A DNA stretch of 64,000 bases, taken from contig NZ_CP054258.1 of the NCBI RefSeq assembly GCF_024181585.1, positions 248,001 to 312,000 of the forward strand. The letters are read 5' to 3'. The notes beneath the pieces were generated by a model. That model searched no databases. It worked only from the letters and a program-made list of their open reading frames with translations, and was not told the DNA's origin. Source of the DNA: Treponema socranskii subsp. buccale (GTDB lineage Bacteria; Spirochaetota; Spirochaetia; Treponematales; Treponemataceae). Below, one piece after another: positions 15,787 through 24,946 of the stretch; position 1 is the first letter of the stretch, and the number at the start of each line of letters is the position of its first letter. Position numbers and translations under genes: made by a program.

Positions 15787-17910
15787 TTAAAAAATCGAAG
15801 TCTTAATAAGTTTTATATTGGCGGCTCTGCCGACGGAAAGCGTCGCCGTTTTTTTTGTCGCTTCGATACGCACGGTCGTTTCCGCATCTCCGCTCGCTTT
15901 TGAAAGCGAAAGCGGCGTACACAAAATCGTTTCGAGTTTTGCCGAACCGTCCGTTTTCGGCATACGCACTTCGATCATGTCGCCGGATGCGATCGCGCTT
16001 TCAACGAGACGCACTTTGCCGAGAAAATCCATGCCGCCCGCTTCGGCACCTTCGGAGCGAACGGTATCTTTGCCGAGCTGTTCCGCCGACAAAATGATTT
16101 TATTGTTTATTCGGGCTGAAAGATTTTCTTTTTGCGCTTTGGAAAGATCGAGCGAAGCGAGCGTGCGGTGCAGATCCGAAAGCAGTTTGTCGCGCTGTTT
16201 TTTTTCGGGGCGGGCGGCGTTCTTTTTCCGAATGTTTTTGAATCGGTTTTCACCGCTTCCGATCGGCGGAAATGACGGCGGCGTACGGTCGGCTGTGTCG
16301 CTTTTCGTTCGTGCGGATGATTCGATACTTCGTTGCTCTGCGTCGAGATTATTGATTTTTCCGATGCAATCGAAGCCCGCCTCTTTACCGAATGCCGCCG
16401 CATCTTCATCGTTCCGAATGTTCAAGAGATAGATTCCCTCCGCCAATTTTGTTTGAATAAAGCGTGCCGCCTTAGGATTTTTTTCGATGAGCTTCGAATT
16501 CTTTTCGTCGAGCTTTAAAACGTAGCCCGTATACAAAATCGCCGACGAATAGAGCTGCTGCCAGTCTTCGATGCTGACGCGGAGATTCTGAGGAATGCCG
16601 TGCGAGGCGTATTTTTCAAGCAGCGAGCAGATCGTCTCAGCCGTGTATCCGAAATCGAAGGCTCGGATCATCGACTCTTTATCGATTTCGAATTCGACCG
16701 TCGTATCGAAATTGACGATGCGCAAAAAAATCGACAGCGGCAAAAGCGTTTTGAGCGGGAGCCCCGGCAAAAGCCTGACCGTAAAGCCCGAATTGATCGA
16801 AACGAATCGTGCGCTCGTATTTGCTTTCTCTTCATCCGAAAGCGCTTTTCCGACGCGGTAAATCGCATCTCCTTCTTTCGTTTCTCCGGCGACGGAAAAG
16901 AGGCCGAACGTTTCCGCAGCATCGACGATGCGATCGAAGGGCGGACGCGCATCGCTTCCGTCGTCGCCTTTGCCGTGCGAACGGTCGATGAGCGCACGGA
17001 AACGGCTTTGTGCCCGTTCGGAACTTCCGAGCAGCGACATACATCTGAGAAGGGTGCGTTTCGTAACGCCTGAATCGGGAAGGGAGGCTGCAACGTCGAG
17101 AACGAGTTCGGCGTACGAGCGAAGTCCTTCCCGATCGAGCGAAGCGCTTGATGCAGCTGTGAGGTATGCGTATTGCTTTTTCGGGGAAAGCTCCGCGAAC
17201 GAAAGCAATCGCGCGTAATCAACGGAGATGCCGTTTTCGTTTCGTTTGACGAGCGACAGATTCAATAATGCGGTAATGAGCGTTTGAACGGGGGCGGTTC
17301 CGCAGGCGAACACTGTTTTCAAGCGCGCCGCATCGATTTTTTTTAAACTGCCGTCCGCTTTGCAAAGATCCGGCCTTTCGGCAATATAGCAGACGACGGA
17401 GGCGATAAATTCGGGCGAGAGCGAAAAGCTTCCGCCTTCCGTGCGGGATGCGTACTGCGCTTCGGGGATGATGCGCGCGATATCGATGCGAGGAGCAAGC
17501 AAATCTTCAAGCAGCGGATTTATGTACAGACGTTCGGAGCAGTCTTTGTCCGATTCGTCTTTATAAATTATTAATCTGTCGGTGAGATTTGAAATCCGTG
17601 CGGCAATTTCCGAAGAAACGTATTCTCCGGAAAAAAAATCCGAAAGTTTTTTTTGCGTCGCTTCGGGAACGAGGATGAGGGCAGCGATGATTTTTTCGTC
17701 GAAGTCGTCGAGCAGGGCGAGGAGATTTTTTCTGTTTTGCTCCCTGCAAAAAAAAGAAGACAGCTGTTCGATGAGATTTTGTTTGTTGTACGGCGTTTTT
17801 ATTTTTCCGAGATAAGCGCGCAGTATATCGAAAAAGCGGCTGTCGGGGAGCATCGCGAGAGAGGCTTGCCATAAAGCCGTGCGCCGTTTTTTATCGGATT
17901 CGTTCAGCAT
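15787..17910 (-). CDS. XPB-partner protein with helicase-associated domain
   Basis: A 707-residue protein whose ATG overlaps the end of the XPB helicase gene by 7 bases. It has no P-loop. The middle region (about 365-480: FTVRLLPGLPLKTLLPLSI, then the segment with ENSKLIEKNPKAARFIQ) matches the Helicase_C_3/XPB-Ssl2 N-terminal-like family found beside bacterial XPB helicases. The C-terminal third is basic and low in complexity, rich in Lys, Ser and Arg. The overlap and pairing suggest a subunit or regulator of the helicase in DNA repair. The biochemical role is inferred. Confidence 0.75.
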   Translation of the reverse strand: MLNESDKKRRTALWQASLAMLPDSRFFDILRAYLGKIKTPYNKQNLIEQLSSFFCREQNRKNLLALLDDFDEKIIAALILVPEATQKKLSDFFSGEYVSSEIAARISNLTDRLIIYKDESDKDCSERLYINPLLEDLLAPRIDIARIIPEAQYASRTEGGSFSLSPEFIASVVCYIAERPDLCKADGSLKKIDAARLKTVFACGTAPVQTLITALLNLSLVKRNENGISVDYARLLSFAELSPKKQYAYLTAASSASLDREGLRSYAELVLDVAASLPDSGVTKRTLLRCMSLLGSSERAQSRFRALIDRSHGKGDDGSDARPPFDRIVDAAETFGLFSVAGETKEGDAIYRVGKALSDEEKANTSARFVSINSGFTVRLLPGLPLKTLLPLSIFLRIVNFDTTVEFEIDKESMIRAFDFGYTAETICSLLEKYASHGIPQNLRVSIEDWQQLYSSAILYTGYVLKLDEKNSKLIEKNPKAARFIQTKLAEGIYLLNIRNDEDAAAFGKEAGFDCIGKINNLDAEQRSIESSARTKSDTADRTPPSFPPIGSGENRFKNIRKKNAARPEKKQRDKLLSDLHRTLASLDLSKAQKENLSARINNKIILSAEQLGKDTVRSEGAEAGGMDFLGKVRLVESAIASGDMIEVRMPKTDGSAKLETILCTPLSLSKASGDAETTVRIEATKKTATLSVGRAANIKLIKTSIF

Positions 17911-19622
17911 AAGCCCTCTTCCGTAATTTCATCGAAATCGCTTTCGTCGCGATATCTGACGATGCGGTACGAATATCCCTGTTCGGCGAGAAATTTCTGC
18001 CGGTTTGCACCGAAGTCCTCTTCGACCGTGTTCCGCGTGATGAGTGTAAAAAAACGTGCCGTGCGTTCTTTCGGTCTGAGTATGCGCCCGAGCCGCTGTG
18101 CTTCTTCCTGACGGCTTCCGAAAGTGCCCGACACTTGGATCGCGAGCGATGCGTCCGGCAGATCGATCGCGAAGTTTGCGACTTTCGACACTACGAGTAC
18201 GTGCAGTTTGCCGCTGCGGAACTCGCCGTAAATCGCATCGCGTTCGGATACGGGCGTCTTTCCGGTGATGATCGGAGCGTGCAGCATACGCGCGAGCTTT
18301 TCGAGCTGGTCGATGTATTGGCCTATGACGAGGATTTTATCGTTCGGAAAACGATCGACGATTTCCCGGACGACCCGATCCTTTATCGGATTTTCGCTTG
18401 CGATGCGATGCTTCGTGCGCGCGTTTGCGACGGCGTATCGGATCTCTTCATCGGCATCCAAATCGAGACGCACTTCGATGCACTCCGCCGACGCGATCCA
18501 GCCGGACTGTTCGAGCTCTTTCCACGGAACGTCGTAACGCTTCGGCCCGACGAGGCTGAACACGTAGCTTTCGCAGCCGTCTTCCCGCACGAGCGTCGCC
18601 GTGAGCCCCACGCGGCGCACCGCCTGCAGTTCCGCAACGACGCGAAAAACGGGAGCGGGCAGCATGTGCACTTCGTCGTAGAGTATCAATCCCCACGCTC
18701 GTTTTCGAAACAGAGAAAAATGCGGATACGGTCCGTCTTTTTCCGGCCGCCACGTCAATATCTGATACGTCGCGACAGTCACCGGCTTAATCGATTTTTC
18801 TGCGCCCGTGTATTCGGCGATATCGTCCGCAGTGAGATTCGTTTTATCGATGAGTTCCGCGATCCACTGATGGACGGCCGTGATATTCGTCGTAACGATG
18901 AGCGTACTCGTTTTGAGCATGTCCATGATCTGCATGCCGACGATCGTTTTGCCGGCGCCGCACGGAAGCACGATCGTGCCGAATCCCGTGCCGGGGCCTT
19001 TGTCCCCGACGAGCGCTTTCGCCGCTTCAATCTGGTATTCGCGGACGACAAGCGGAGAGCCGTTCGACGTCGTTTTCTGCAGGCGGATATCGAGCGCTTC
19101 TCCGTCTGCAAGCGGCACTTCGTCTTTTACCGGCCAGCCCGTCTTTATCAATTCCTGCTTTACCGTGCCGCGGTCGGTGAGGCGGACACGGAAGCATCGG
19201 CTGCCGTCTTCATCGATTAATAAATATTTTGCAAGCCCGCGGTTCGCACACAGTTCGCGGTAGATGCGCTCCGAATCCGTTTCGAGTTTGAGATATTCTT
19301 CCGCGTCCGAAGAAGGAGAAGCGACGAGCCTCAACTTTCCGAAGCGCTCCGCCGTTTCACGCATCCATGCAATAACCGCCTGCGGCACGTCGAAGCGGCT
19401 GTACTTTTTCAAAACCGCCGCGATATCGTCCGCCGTAAAACCCGCACTCGCCGCATTCCACAGCGACAGCGGCGTCAAACGATACGTATGCAAATATTCG
19501 GGTGAACGCTCAAGCTCCGCGAACGGAATCAAATCGTTCCGGCATTCGTCGGCTTTCGGCGCATGAACGTCGAGCAGGAGAGTTTTGTCGCTTTGAACGA
19601 TGAGCGGCTTATCGTTTTGCAT
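17904..19622 (-). CDS. XPB/Ssl2-type DNA repair helicase
   Basis: A 572-residue superfamily 2 helicase. An N-terminal XPB damage-recognition-like region is followed by Walker A GAGKT (222-226), motif II DEVH (316-319), motif III TAT and a C-terminal helicase lobe with QRLGRILR. Bacterial XPB homologues are 3'-5' helicases thought to act in nucleotide excision repair. A -10 TATAAT sits 8 bases before the ATG with a -35 TTGCGC, so it is nearly leaderless. It is the first gene of a two-gene operon with the helicase-associated partner. Confidence 0.92.
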   Translation of the reverse strand: MQNDKPLIVQSDKTLLLDVHAPKADECRNDLIPFAELERSPEYLHTYRLTPLSLWNAASAGFTADDIAAVLKKYSRFDVPQAVIAWMRETAERFGKLRLVASPSSDAEEYLKLETDSERIYRELCANRGLAKYLLIDEDGSRCFRVRLTDRGTVKQELIKTGWPVKDEVPLADGEALDIRLQKTTSNGSPLVVREYQIEAAKALVGDKGPGTGFGTIVLPCGAGKTIVGMQIMDMLKTSTLIVTTNITAVHQWIAELIDKTNLTADDIAEYTGAEKSIKPVTVATYQILTWRPEKDGPYPHFSLFRKRAWGLILYDEVHMLPAPVFRVVAELQAVRRVGLTATLVREDGCESYVFSLVGPKRYDVPWKELEQSGWIASAECIEVRLDLDADEEIRYAVANARTKHRIASENPIKDRVVREIVDRFPNDKILVIGQYIDQLEKLARMLHAPIITGKTPVSERDAIYGEFRSGKLHVLVVSKVANFAIDLPDASLAIQVSGTFGSRQEEAQRLGRILRPKERTARFFTLITRNTVEEDFGANRQKFLAEQGYSYRIVRYRDESDFDEITEEGLC

Positions 19623-19630
19623 AACAGTAT

Positions 19631-19659
19631 ATTATATACCGAAAGGGTATATCGCGCAA
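19631..19659 (-). promoter_or_regulatory. Promoter of the XPB operon
   Basis: On the minus strand TTGCGC (19659-19654), 17 bp, then TATAAT (19636-19631). The ATG at 19622 follows 8 bases later. Confidence 0.7.
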
Positions 19660-20044
19660 CGCAAATGAAAAATAAATGCAAATAAAAATAAATCGGAGAT
19701 ATATCATCAGTGTCGTAAGTATAACAGCGAGAGGTAAAGACCTATTAAAATTATTATTAATAACAGCCGAAAATCGACGGCAACAATAAGGAAGTTATCA
19801 TAAAAAGAAAATTGTAACATACACCGTAGATACAGGGTTTATGTAATGAGTAATTACATATTAAATGGAAAAAACAAGGTTTAAAAGCGCCGCTGAAATA
19901 GCGCGGCACTTTTAACTTCGAGTTTTCTTTCGAAAACTCGCGGATGTACGTGTGCGCTTACGCGCACCAATTGCACGGCTCCTAAATCCGAAGATTTACT
20001 CGCTGTGCAATTTTAAGGAACGTTTTGGAGAAGTAATAATAAAA
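19660..20044 (+). other. Gene-free leader region before LRR lipoprotein 1
   Basis: About 385 bases with no supported gene. The left part is AT-rich. From 19910 on there are several palindromes (CGAGTTTTC...GAAAACTCG; TGTGCGCTTACGCGCAC; a 13-base pair of GTGCAATT-like arms) in the style of the GC-rich leader repeats at 13245 and 33640. GGAGAAG near 20026 is the ribosome site of the next gene. Confidence 0.5.
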
Positions 20045-21196
20045 ATGAAAACAATTTTCTTTGTCGCTTCGGTGCTTGCCCTGTTCGTAATGACTGCGTG
20101 TAAAGATCCGAGCGACGGTACGGGAACACTACCCGAAGCTCCCCTTGTCGAAGGCGGCGTCTCATTCATCTTAAGTCCCGATAAGCGTACCATCACGGTT
20201 AAGGTAAAAACCGCCGTCGGTAATGTTACGGTAGAAGGCTGCGAAGAAACGATGCTTACAAGCGATACCGAAGCCGAACTGCATGCACAAGGCACAAGGG
20301 TAACGCTGAAAGGCGATATCACCGAGCTGAAATGCGACAACAATCAACTCATCTCTCTTAACGTGCAGGGCTTAACCGCTTTGAAAAGTTTGGAGTGTTT
20401 CAACAATCGGCTTACCGCTCTTAACGTACAGGGCTTGCCGGCTTTGCAAGAGCTGGAATGCCGCAACAATGAGCTTACCGCTCTTAACCTGCGAGGCATG
20501 ACCGCTTTGCAAGGTCTGAGGTGCGGCGGCAATAAGCTTACCGCTCTTAACGTGCAAAGCTTAACCGCTTTGCAAACGCTGCGGTGCAACGGCAACCTGT
20601 TTACCGAGCTTGACGTGCACGGCTTAACGGCTTTGCAAAATCTGTCCTGTAAAAACAATAAACTTGTCGCGCTCAACGTGCAAGGTTGTACCGCTTTGGA
20701 GGAACTGGAATGCGATGCCAATCAGCTTACCGAGCTTAAGGTACAAGGTTTAAGGGCTTTGCAAACGCTGCGCTGTTACGACAACCGTCTTACTTCTCTT
20801 GACGTGCACGGCTTAAGGGCTTTGAAAGAGCTGGAATGCAACGACAACCTGCTTGCGGCTCTTAATGCGCAAGGCTGTACCGCTTTGGAAAAGCTGCACT
20901 GCCGCAAAAATCAGCTTACTGTTCTTAACGTGCAAGGCTGTACCGCTTTAAAAGGGTTGGACTGTTTGATTAATAAGCTCGACGCACAAGCATTTACAAA
21001 GCTCTTTAGCGATTTACCGGCGCGGACAGGTTATGCGTACTGCTATCTGTACACCGAAGAAAAAGGTGTTTCAGAAGGCAACTGTAAAGATTTTACAAAT
21101 CCTCCGGACTTGAAAGCAGCCTTTGAAAAGGCGAAAACCGAAAAAAAGTGGACGTTGCAGAAGTATGTGGGAAACGGAGTTTGGACTGAGATTTAA
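20045..21196 (+). CDS. Leucine-rich-repeat lipoprotein 1
   Basis: Started at the ATG at 20045, which opens a lipoprotein signal (lipobox VMTAC). The 383-residue protein has a short beta-rich N-terminal part and then ten 21-residue repeats of the form LTxLNVQGLTALxxLxCxxNxL, with a conserved Cys in every repeat. A Cys-containing C-terminal domain (FTKLFSDLPAR ... GNCKDFTNP) is shared with LRR lipoprotein 2. Surface LRR proteins in oral spirochaetes act in host or bacterial binding; that role here is inferred. The 63-bp repeats are similar enough at the DNA level to allow copy-number change. Confidence 0.88.
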   Translation: MKTIFFVASVLALFVMTACKDPSDGTGTLPEAPLVEGGVSFILSPDKRTITVKVKTAVGNVTVEGCEETMLTSDTEAELHAQGTRVTLKGDITELKCDNNQLISLNVQGLTALKSLECFNNRLTALNVQGLPALQELECRNNELTALNLRGMTALQGLRCGGNKLTALNVQSLTALQTLRCNGNLFTELDVHGLTALQNLSCKNNKLVALNVQGCTALEELECDANQLTELKVQGLRALQTLRCYDNRLTSLDVHGLRALKELECNDNLLAALNAQGCTALEKLHCRKNQLTVLNVQGCTALKGLDCLINKLDAQAFTKLFSDLPARTGYAYCYLYTEEKGVSEGNCKDFTNPPDLKAAFEKAKTEKKWTLQKYVGNGVWTEI

Positions 21197-21293
21197 TGTA
21201 ATTAATGTGTAATGGGTACGTACAAAGTTCGGGGTTGCGTGAATCGGAGATGCGAGCGGCTATGTACGGTTTTTTCGGCACGGAGGTAAAAAA

Positions 21294-22886
21294 ATGAATA
21301 CGCGAAACGCCCTTTGTATCGCGGCGCTTGCATTTATTTTGAGCATGCTTGGCTGTGTACCGCCTTCCGATCCTTCAGCGTCTCATATTACGATTACCGT
21401 ACGCGGAGGAAAACACGTACGTATTATAAAAAATTCTTTTACCGTACCGGCGGGTCTTACATGGGCCGGTATTCTTGCATATGCGGATGGGTGCGTAAAT
21501 TATGACGATAGCTGGGAGTTTAGTCTTTGGCGGATCGGGAACGAAACGGGACCGGAATTAAACGGTTATTATCAAGATATCTCCGTTAATGAGGATACGA
21601 CCGTCTATGTTCAAGCGCAGGAAGCCGCACAGAAAATCGAAGACGGCATTTCGCTCATCCTGCATCCCGATGTATTGGCCAATCCCGATAGGGGAATTAA
21701 AATTACGGTGGTGACCGCCGATAAATCGCCTATCAAAGTAGAAGGCTTCAAATGGAAAAAACAACTGACGGCAGAAGAAGCGGCAGCGGAAGAATTGTAT
21801 CTGTATCCGGAACGTACAAAGGTTACGATTCGGGCAAAAAACATTACGGAATTCTATGTCGGACGCTGGAACATTGAAGGGCAGTACGGCGATTATTATC
21901 CTAATCATATTACCGGCATCAATGTACGGGGCTGTCCTTCTTTGAAAAAACTTGACTGCAGTTGTAATCTGCTTACCTCTCTCGACGTACAGGGTCTGAA
22001 AGATTTGGAGGAACTGCATTGTCAGGAAAATAACCTCACGTCTTTGGACGTGCAGGGGTTGTCCAAGCTCCGGGTTCTCGGCTGTACTCGGAATCGGATC
22101 GGAGCGCTCGATGTACAGGGATTGCGTTCTTTAAAGCAGCTCGACTGCAACGGTAATCGGATTAAAGCGCTCAACGTGCGGGGCTTGCCTTTGGAACTTC
22201 TCTATTGCGCTTCCAACGGCATCGATTCCCTCGACGTGCAGGGTTTGCCGCTCAAAAAACTCTACTGTCCGGGAAACGATCTTACCGTACTCGACGCGCA
22301 GGGTTTGCGCTCTTTGGACTACTTGGCGTGCGACGGAAACGAGCTCACGCAGCTCAATGTGCAGGGCTGCTCTTCTTTGAGGCAGCTTATCTGCCGCGAC
22401 AATCGGCTTACTTCGCTCAATGTCCAAGGCTTGCGTATATTGGAATACATGGACTGCAAAAGAAATCCGCTTACGTCCCTTGATGTGAGAAACCTCGGTG
22501 CTTTGAAGACGCTTGATTGCAGTGAGAGCCGGCTTGCGTTTTTGAATGTGGAAAATTGCGCTGCTTTGGAAGAACTGCATTGTGAAGATAACCGTTTAGC
22601 TTCGCTCGATGCAGGCGGATTGAGTGCTTTGAAAAAGCTCCATTGCTACAGCAACTTTTTAAATGCGGACGCTTTTATAAAAATCTTTACCGCGCTGCCG
22701 GAACGGCCTGCAACCGGTAACGGGGAATGCTGGCTTTTTACCGAAAGACCGAACAGCACCGAAGGTAACTGCAGGGATTTTACTTCCCCCCAGGCATTAA
22801 AAGACGCGTTTGTTGCGGCAAAAGATAAAAAGCACTGGAAGATGTATAAATACAATAAAAACGGAAATCAGGATTCGGCGGGTTAA
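21294..22886 (+). CDS. Leucine-rich-repeat lipoprotein 2
   Basis: A 530-residue lipoprotein (signal ending LSMLGC) with GGAGG ahead of the ATG. The N-terminal 190 residues include an Ig/InlB-like segment, followed by about twelve repeats of the LTSLDVQGLxxLxxLxC type. Two of these are one residue short (around the phrases ALNVRGLP and SLDVQGLP). The C-terminal domain matches that of LRR lipoprotein 1. The pair probably arose by duplication. Its repeats are more diverged from each other than those of protein 1, suggesting it is older or under less homogenising recombination. Confidence 0.88.
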   Translation: MNTRNALCIAALAFILSMLGCVPPSDPSASHITITVRGGKHVRIIKNSFTVPAGLTWAGILAYADGCVNYDDSWEFSLWRIGNETGPELNGYYQDISVNEDTTVYVQAQEAAQKIEDGISLILHPDVLANPDRGIKITVVTADKSPIKVEGFKWKKQLTAEEAAAEELYLYPERTKVTIRAKNITEFYVGRWNIEGQYGDYYPNHITGINVRGCPSLKKLDCSCNLLTSLDVQGLKDLEELHCQENNLTSLDVQGLSKLRVLGCTRNRIGALDVQGLRSLKQLDCNGNRIKALNVRGLPLELLYCASNGIDSLDVQGLPLKKLYCPGNDLTVLDAQGLRSLDYLACDGNELTQLNVQGCSSLRQLICRDNRLTSLNVQGLRILEYMDCKRNPLTSLDVRNLGALKTLDCSESRLAFLNVENCAALEELHCEDNRLASLDAGGLSALKKLHCYSNFLNADAFIKIFTALPERPATGNGECWLFTERPNSTEGNCRDFTSPQALKDAFVAAKDKKHWKMYKYNKNGNQDSAG

Positions 22887-22962
22887 GGGGGTCTGCGTTT
22901 ACTCGGTAGAAATTACTGTTTTCCGCCGGTTCGGCGATTTGATGTCGCTCCGTTGCATTCGG

Positions 22963-23913
22963 TTACAATCCCTCTTTTTTCGCAGCGTTCCAAAACGCAT
23001 CTTCGTCTTGCAAGTGATCGCTGTCCATCGGAATGCCGGCCTCTGTCATCCGCTCTTCGACGTACGCAAAGCGCCTGTAAAACTTGCGGTTCGCTCTGTC
23101 CATCGCGGTTTCGGGATCGATACCTGAGTGCCGCATATAATTGACGACGGCAAAGAGGAGGTCGCCGAATTCTTCTTCGAGGTGCAGCGCCGCGCGTTCG
23201 GCCCGGCTCATGCGAGCGGGCGGTGTGCTTTGCGGCGGAGATGCCGTATGTGTGCCGGCTGCCGTCTGTGAGCCGAAAGTGTCGCCCGCAGATTTTGCAT
23301 CCTGCAGCGCTTGGGATGCTTCCCGCACTTCTTCAAGTTCTTCGTACACTTTTGCCGAGACACTTTCGATCGATTGCCAATCGAAGCCTTTTTTTGCCGC
23401 TTTTTTTTGCATCTTATACGCGCGCAGGAGCGGAGGAAAGCCTTCGGGCACTTCATCGAGAATCGTTTTTAGTCGCTTTCTTCCTTCGACGTTTTCTTTG
23501 ATTCTGTCCCATTGATTTAAAACCTGTTCGCCCGTCGTCACTTTTTCCGTCACTTCCGACATGCCTTCGCTCTGCGGGAAAACGTGCGGATGCCGCCGTA
23601 TCAATTTATCGGTGAGTTCATCCAAAGCTTCCGCGACGGAAAAATCGTTCTGCTGTTCGTACATATACGCGATCATCGATGCGTTGAGTATGACGTCTCC
23701 GAGCTCTTCTTTTGCATGCGCCGCATCCCCTGTCGAAACGGCGTCCACGGCTTCGAAAGTCTCTTCGATCAGATCGCGCCGCATCGTGAGCGGTGTCTGC
23801 TCTCTGTCCCACGGACAGCCGCCCGGCGCGCGAAGCGTTCGTATCGTTTCGTACAGCCGCTTGTACGCCGCCGCGGTTTTTTCCGCATTCGTATCGTTTT
23901 GTATATCGCTCAT
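22963..23913 (-). CDS. mazG: Nucleoside triphosphate pyrophosphohydrolase MazG
   Basis: A 316-residue all-alpha NTP pyrophosphohydrolase. It has GGCPWDREQT near residues 31-40, the metal-binding EETFE near 52 and KEELGDV near 69, and a second MazG domain with HLEEEFGDLLFA near residue 245. A Gly/Thr/Ala-rich insert at about 205-235 makes it longer than the E. coli enzyme. MazG cleaves NTPs to NMP plus PPi and is thought to clean the nucleotide pool. AAGGA lies 8 bases before the ATG, so this gene does use an SD even though TATACT abuts the start. Confidence 0.93.
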   Translation of the reverse strand: MSDIQNDTNAEKTAAAYKRLYETIRTLRAPGGCPWDREQTPLTMRRDLIEETFEAVDAVSTGDAAHAKEELGDVILNASMIAYMYEQQNDFSVAEALDELTDKLIRRHPHVFPQSEGMSEVTEKVTTGEQVLNQWDRIKENVEGRKRLKTILDEVPEGFPPLLRAYKMQKKAAKKGFDWQSIESVSAKVYEELEEVREASQALQDAKSAGDTFGSQTAAGTHTASPPQSTPPARMSRAERAALHLEEEFGDLLFAVVNYMRHSGIDPETAMDRANRKFYRRFAYVEERMTEAGIPMDSDHLQDEDAFWNAAKKEGL

Positions 23914-23942
23914 AGTATAATCCTTAACAATTATTAAGTCAA

Positions 23943-24215
23943 ATGTCGAGTTTTGAAAATATTAGCAAAAGATATGCTTTCGGCGAAAATGACCGGCATA
24001 CAATCTTTGTAGACGCATGTGAACGCGGCTCTCACAGCGGAATCCCCGCTTACGCTCCGGTTGTGCTTTTAAAGCAAAACTTGCGCAAGCTGAACGCACA
24101 AAGTCGCACGCGTGTCTCCCGCTGTTACGCCGCATCCCGCACACGTCAAGCGGTTCCGGTATACGGTCGCAACTTCGCTGTAAGCATAATTTTATTTATT
24201 TTCAAAACTCGCCAT
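23943..24215. repeat. Intergenic segment bounded by a 19-bp inverted repeat
   Basis: ATGTCGAGTTTTGAAAATA at 23943-23961 matches the reverse complement of 24197-24215 at 18 of 19 bases. The 235 bases between show no supported gene. No target-site duplication is visible. It may be a decayed small inverted-repeat element. Confidence 0.6.
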
Positions 24216-24265
24216 CTAATGTATTGCCGGTGAGGGTACGGAGCGGTATCGCGCCTCCGCCCGTG

Positions 24266-24901
24266 TCAGTCGGCGGACACTTTTTTCTTACCCCACGCCG
24301 CGACGAGTTTTGCCGGATCGTTTGAAAGAATTGCTTCGGTAAACGGGATCGCCGCTGCGCTAAACGTTTGCGCCATCGTTATGCGCTCGTCGCTTGTAAA
24401 AGGCGAGAGCACGTAATCGGCTACGTCGGGATTATCCGGCCGCCCGATGCCGAAGCGGAATCGCCAAAAATCCGCCGTATTTAAAACGGCTTTTGTCGAA
24501 CGCAGTCCGTTGTGCCCGCCGAGTCCGCCTCCTTTCTTTAAGCTGATCGTGCCTGCCGGAAGTTCAAGCTCGTCGTGTACGACGAGTATGTGATCCGCCG
24601 TGAGTTTGTAAAAGTTTGCGAGTTCACCGATGCTTTCGCCCGACGCGTTCATATAAGTTTCGGGCTTTAAAAAATATATCGCGTCGGAAGCGGTTCGGGC
24701 GTTTGAAGTGCCGAGATGATATTCGTCCGCCCAAGAAGCGAGGCGGGATGCATCGAGCGAACAAAAAGCGCCTTTGAATTTATGCTGCCACGAAAGGCGA
24801 TGTGCAAAGGGTAATGAATCCGCAAAAAGCCACGCGGCGTTGTGGCGCGTATTTTCGTATGTGCGCCCGTAATTTCCGAGAAAAGCGACAAGCCGAATCA
24901 T
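24266..24901 (-). CDS. pth: Peptidyl-tRNA hydrolase
   Basis: Started at the ATG at 24901 because the family N-terminus (MIRLVAFLGNYGRTYENTRHN) begins there; a TTG 18 bases upstream would add six unlikely residues. The catalytic His lies in ENTRHN (residue 20). The family patterns FLKPETYMNASG, HDELELPAGTI and GGLGGHNGLRS are present. It frees tRNA from peptidyl-tRNA that drops off the ribosome. TATACT (24913-24908) sits 6 bases before the ATG and no SD is seen, so the message is probably leaderless. Confidence 0.93.
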   Translation of the reverse strand: MIRLVAFLGNYGRTYENTRHNAAWLFADSLPFAHRLSWQHKFKGAFCSLDASRLASWADEYHLGTSNARTASDAIYFLKPETYMNASGESIGELANFYKLTADHILVVHDELELPAGTISLKKGGGLGGHNGLRSTKAVLNTADFWRFRFGIGRPDNPDVADYVLSPFTSDERITMAQTFSAAAIPFTEAILSNDPAKLVAAWGKKKVSAD

Positions 24902-24946
24902 AGACGGAGTATAGCACAAAAACGGCGGAGTGGGAAATCGGCCTCA

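Noticed and set aside
18135-19220. A 361-residue open frame antisense to the XPB gene
   Set aside because: Arg-rich shadow translation with no family features.
23943-24233. A 96-residue open frame in the mazG-pth gap
   Set aside because: It spans the 19-bp inverted-repeat segment, has no SD, no domain and an unlikely composition.
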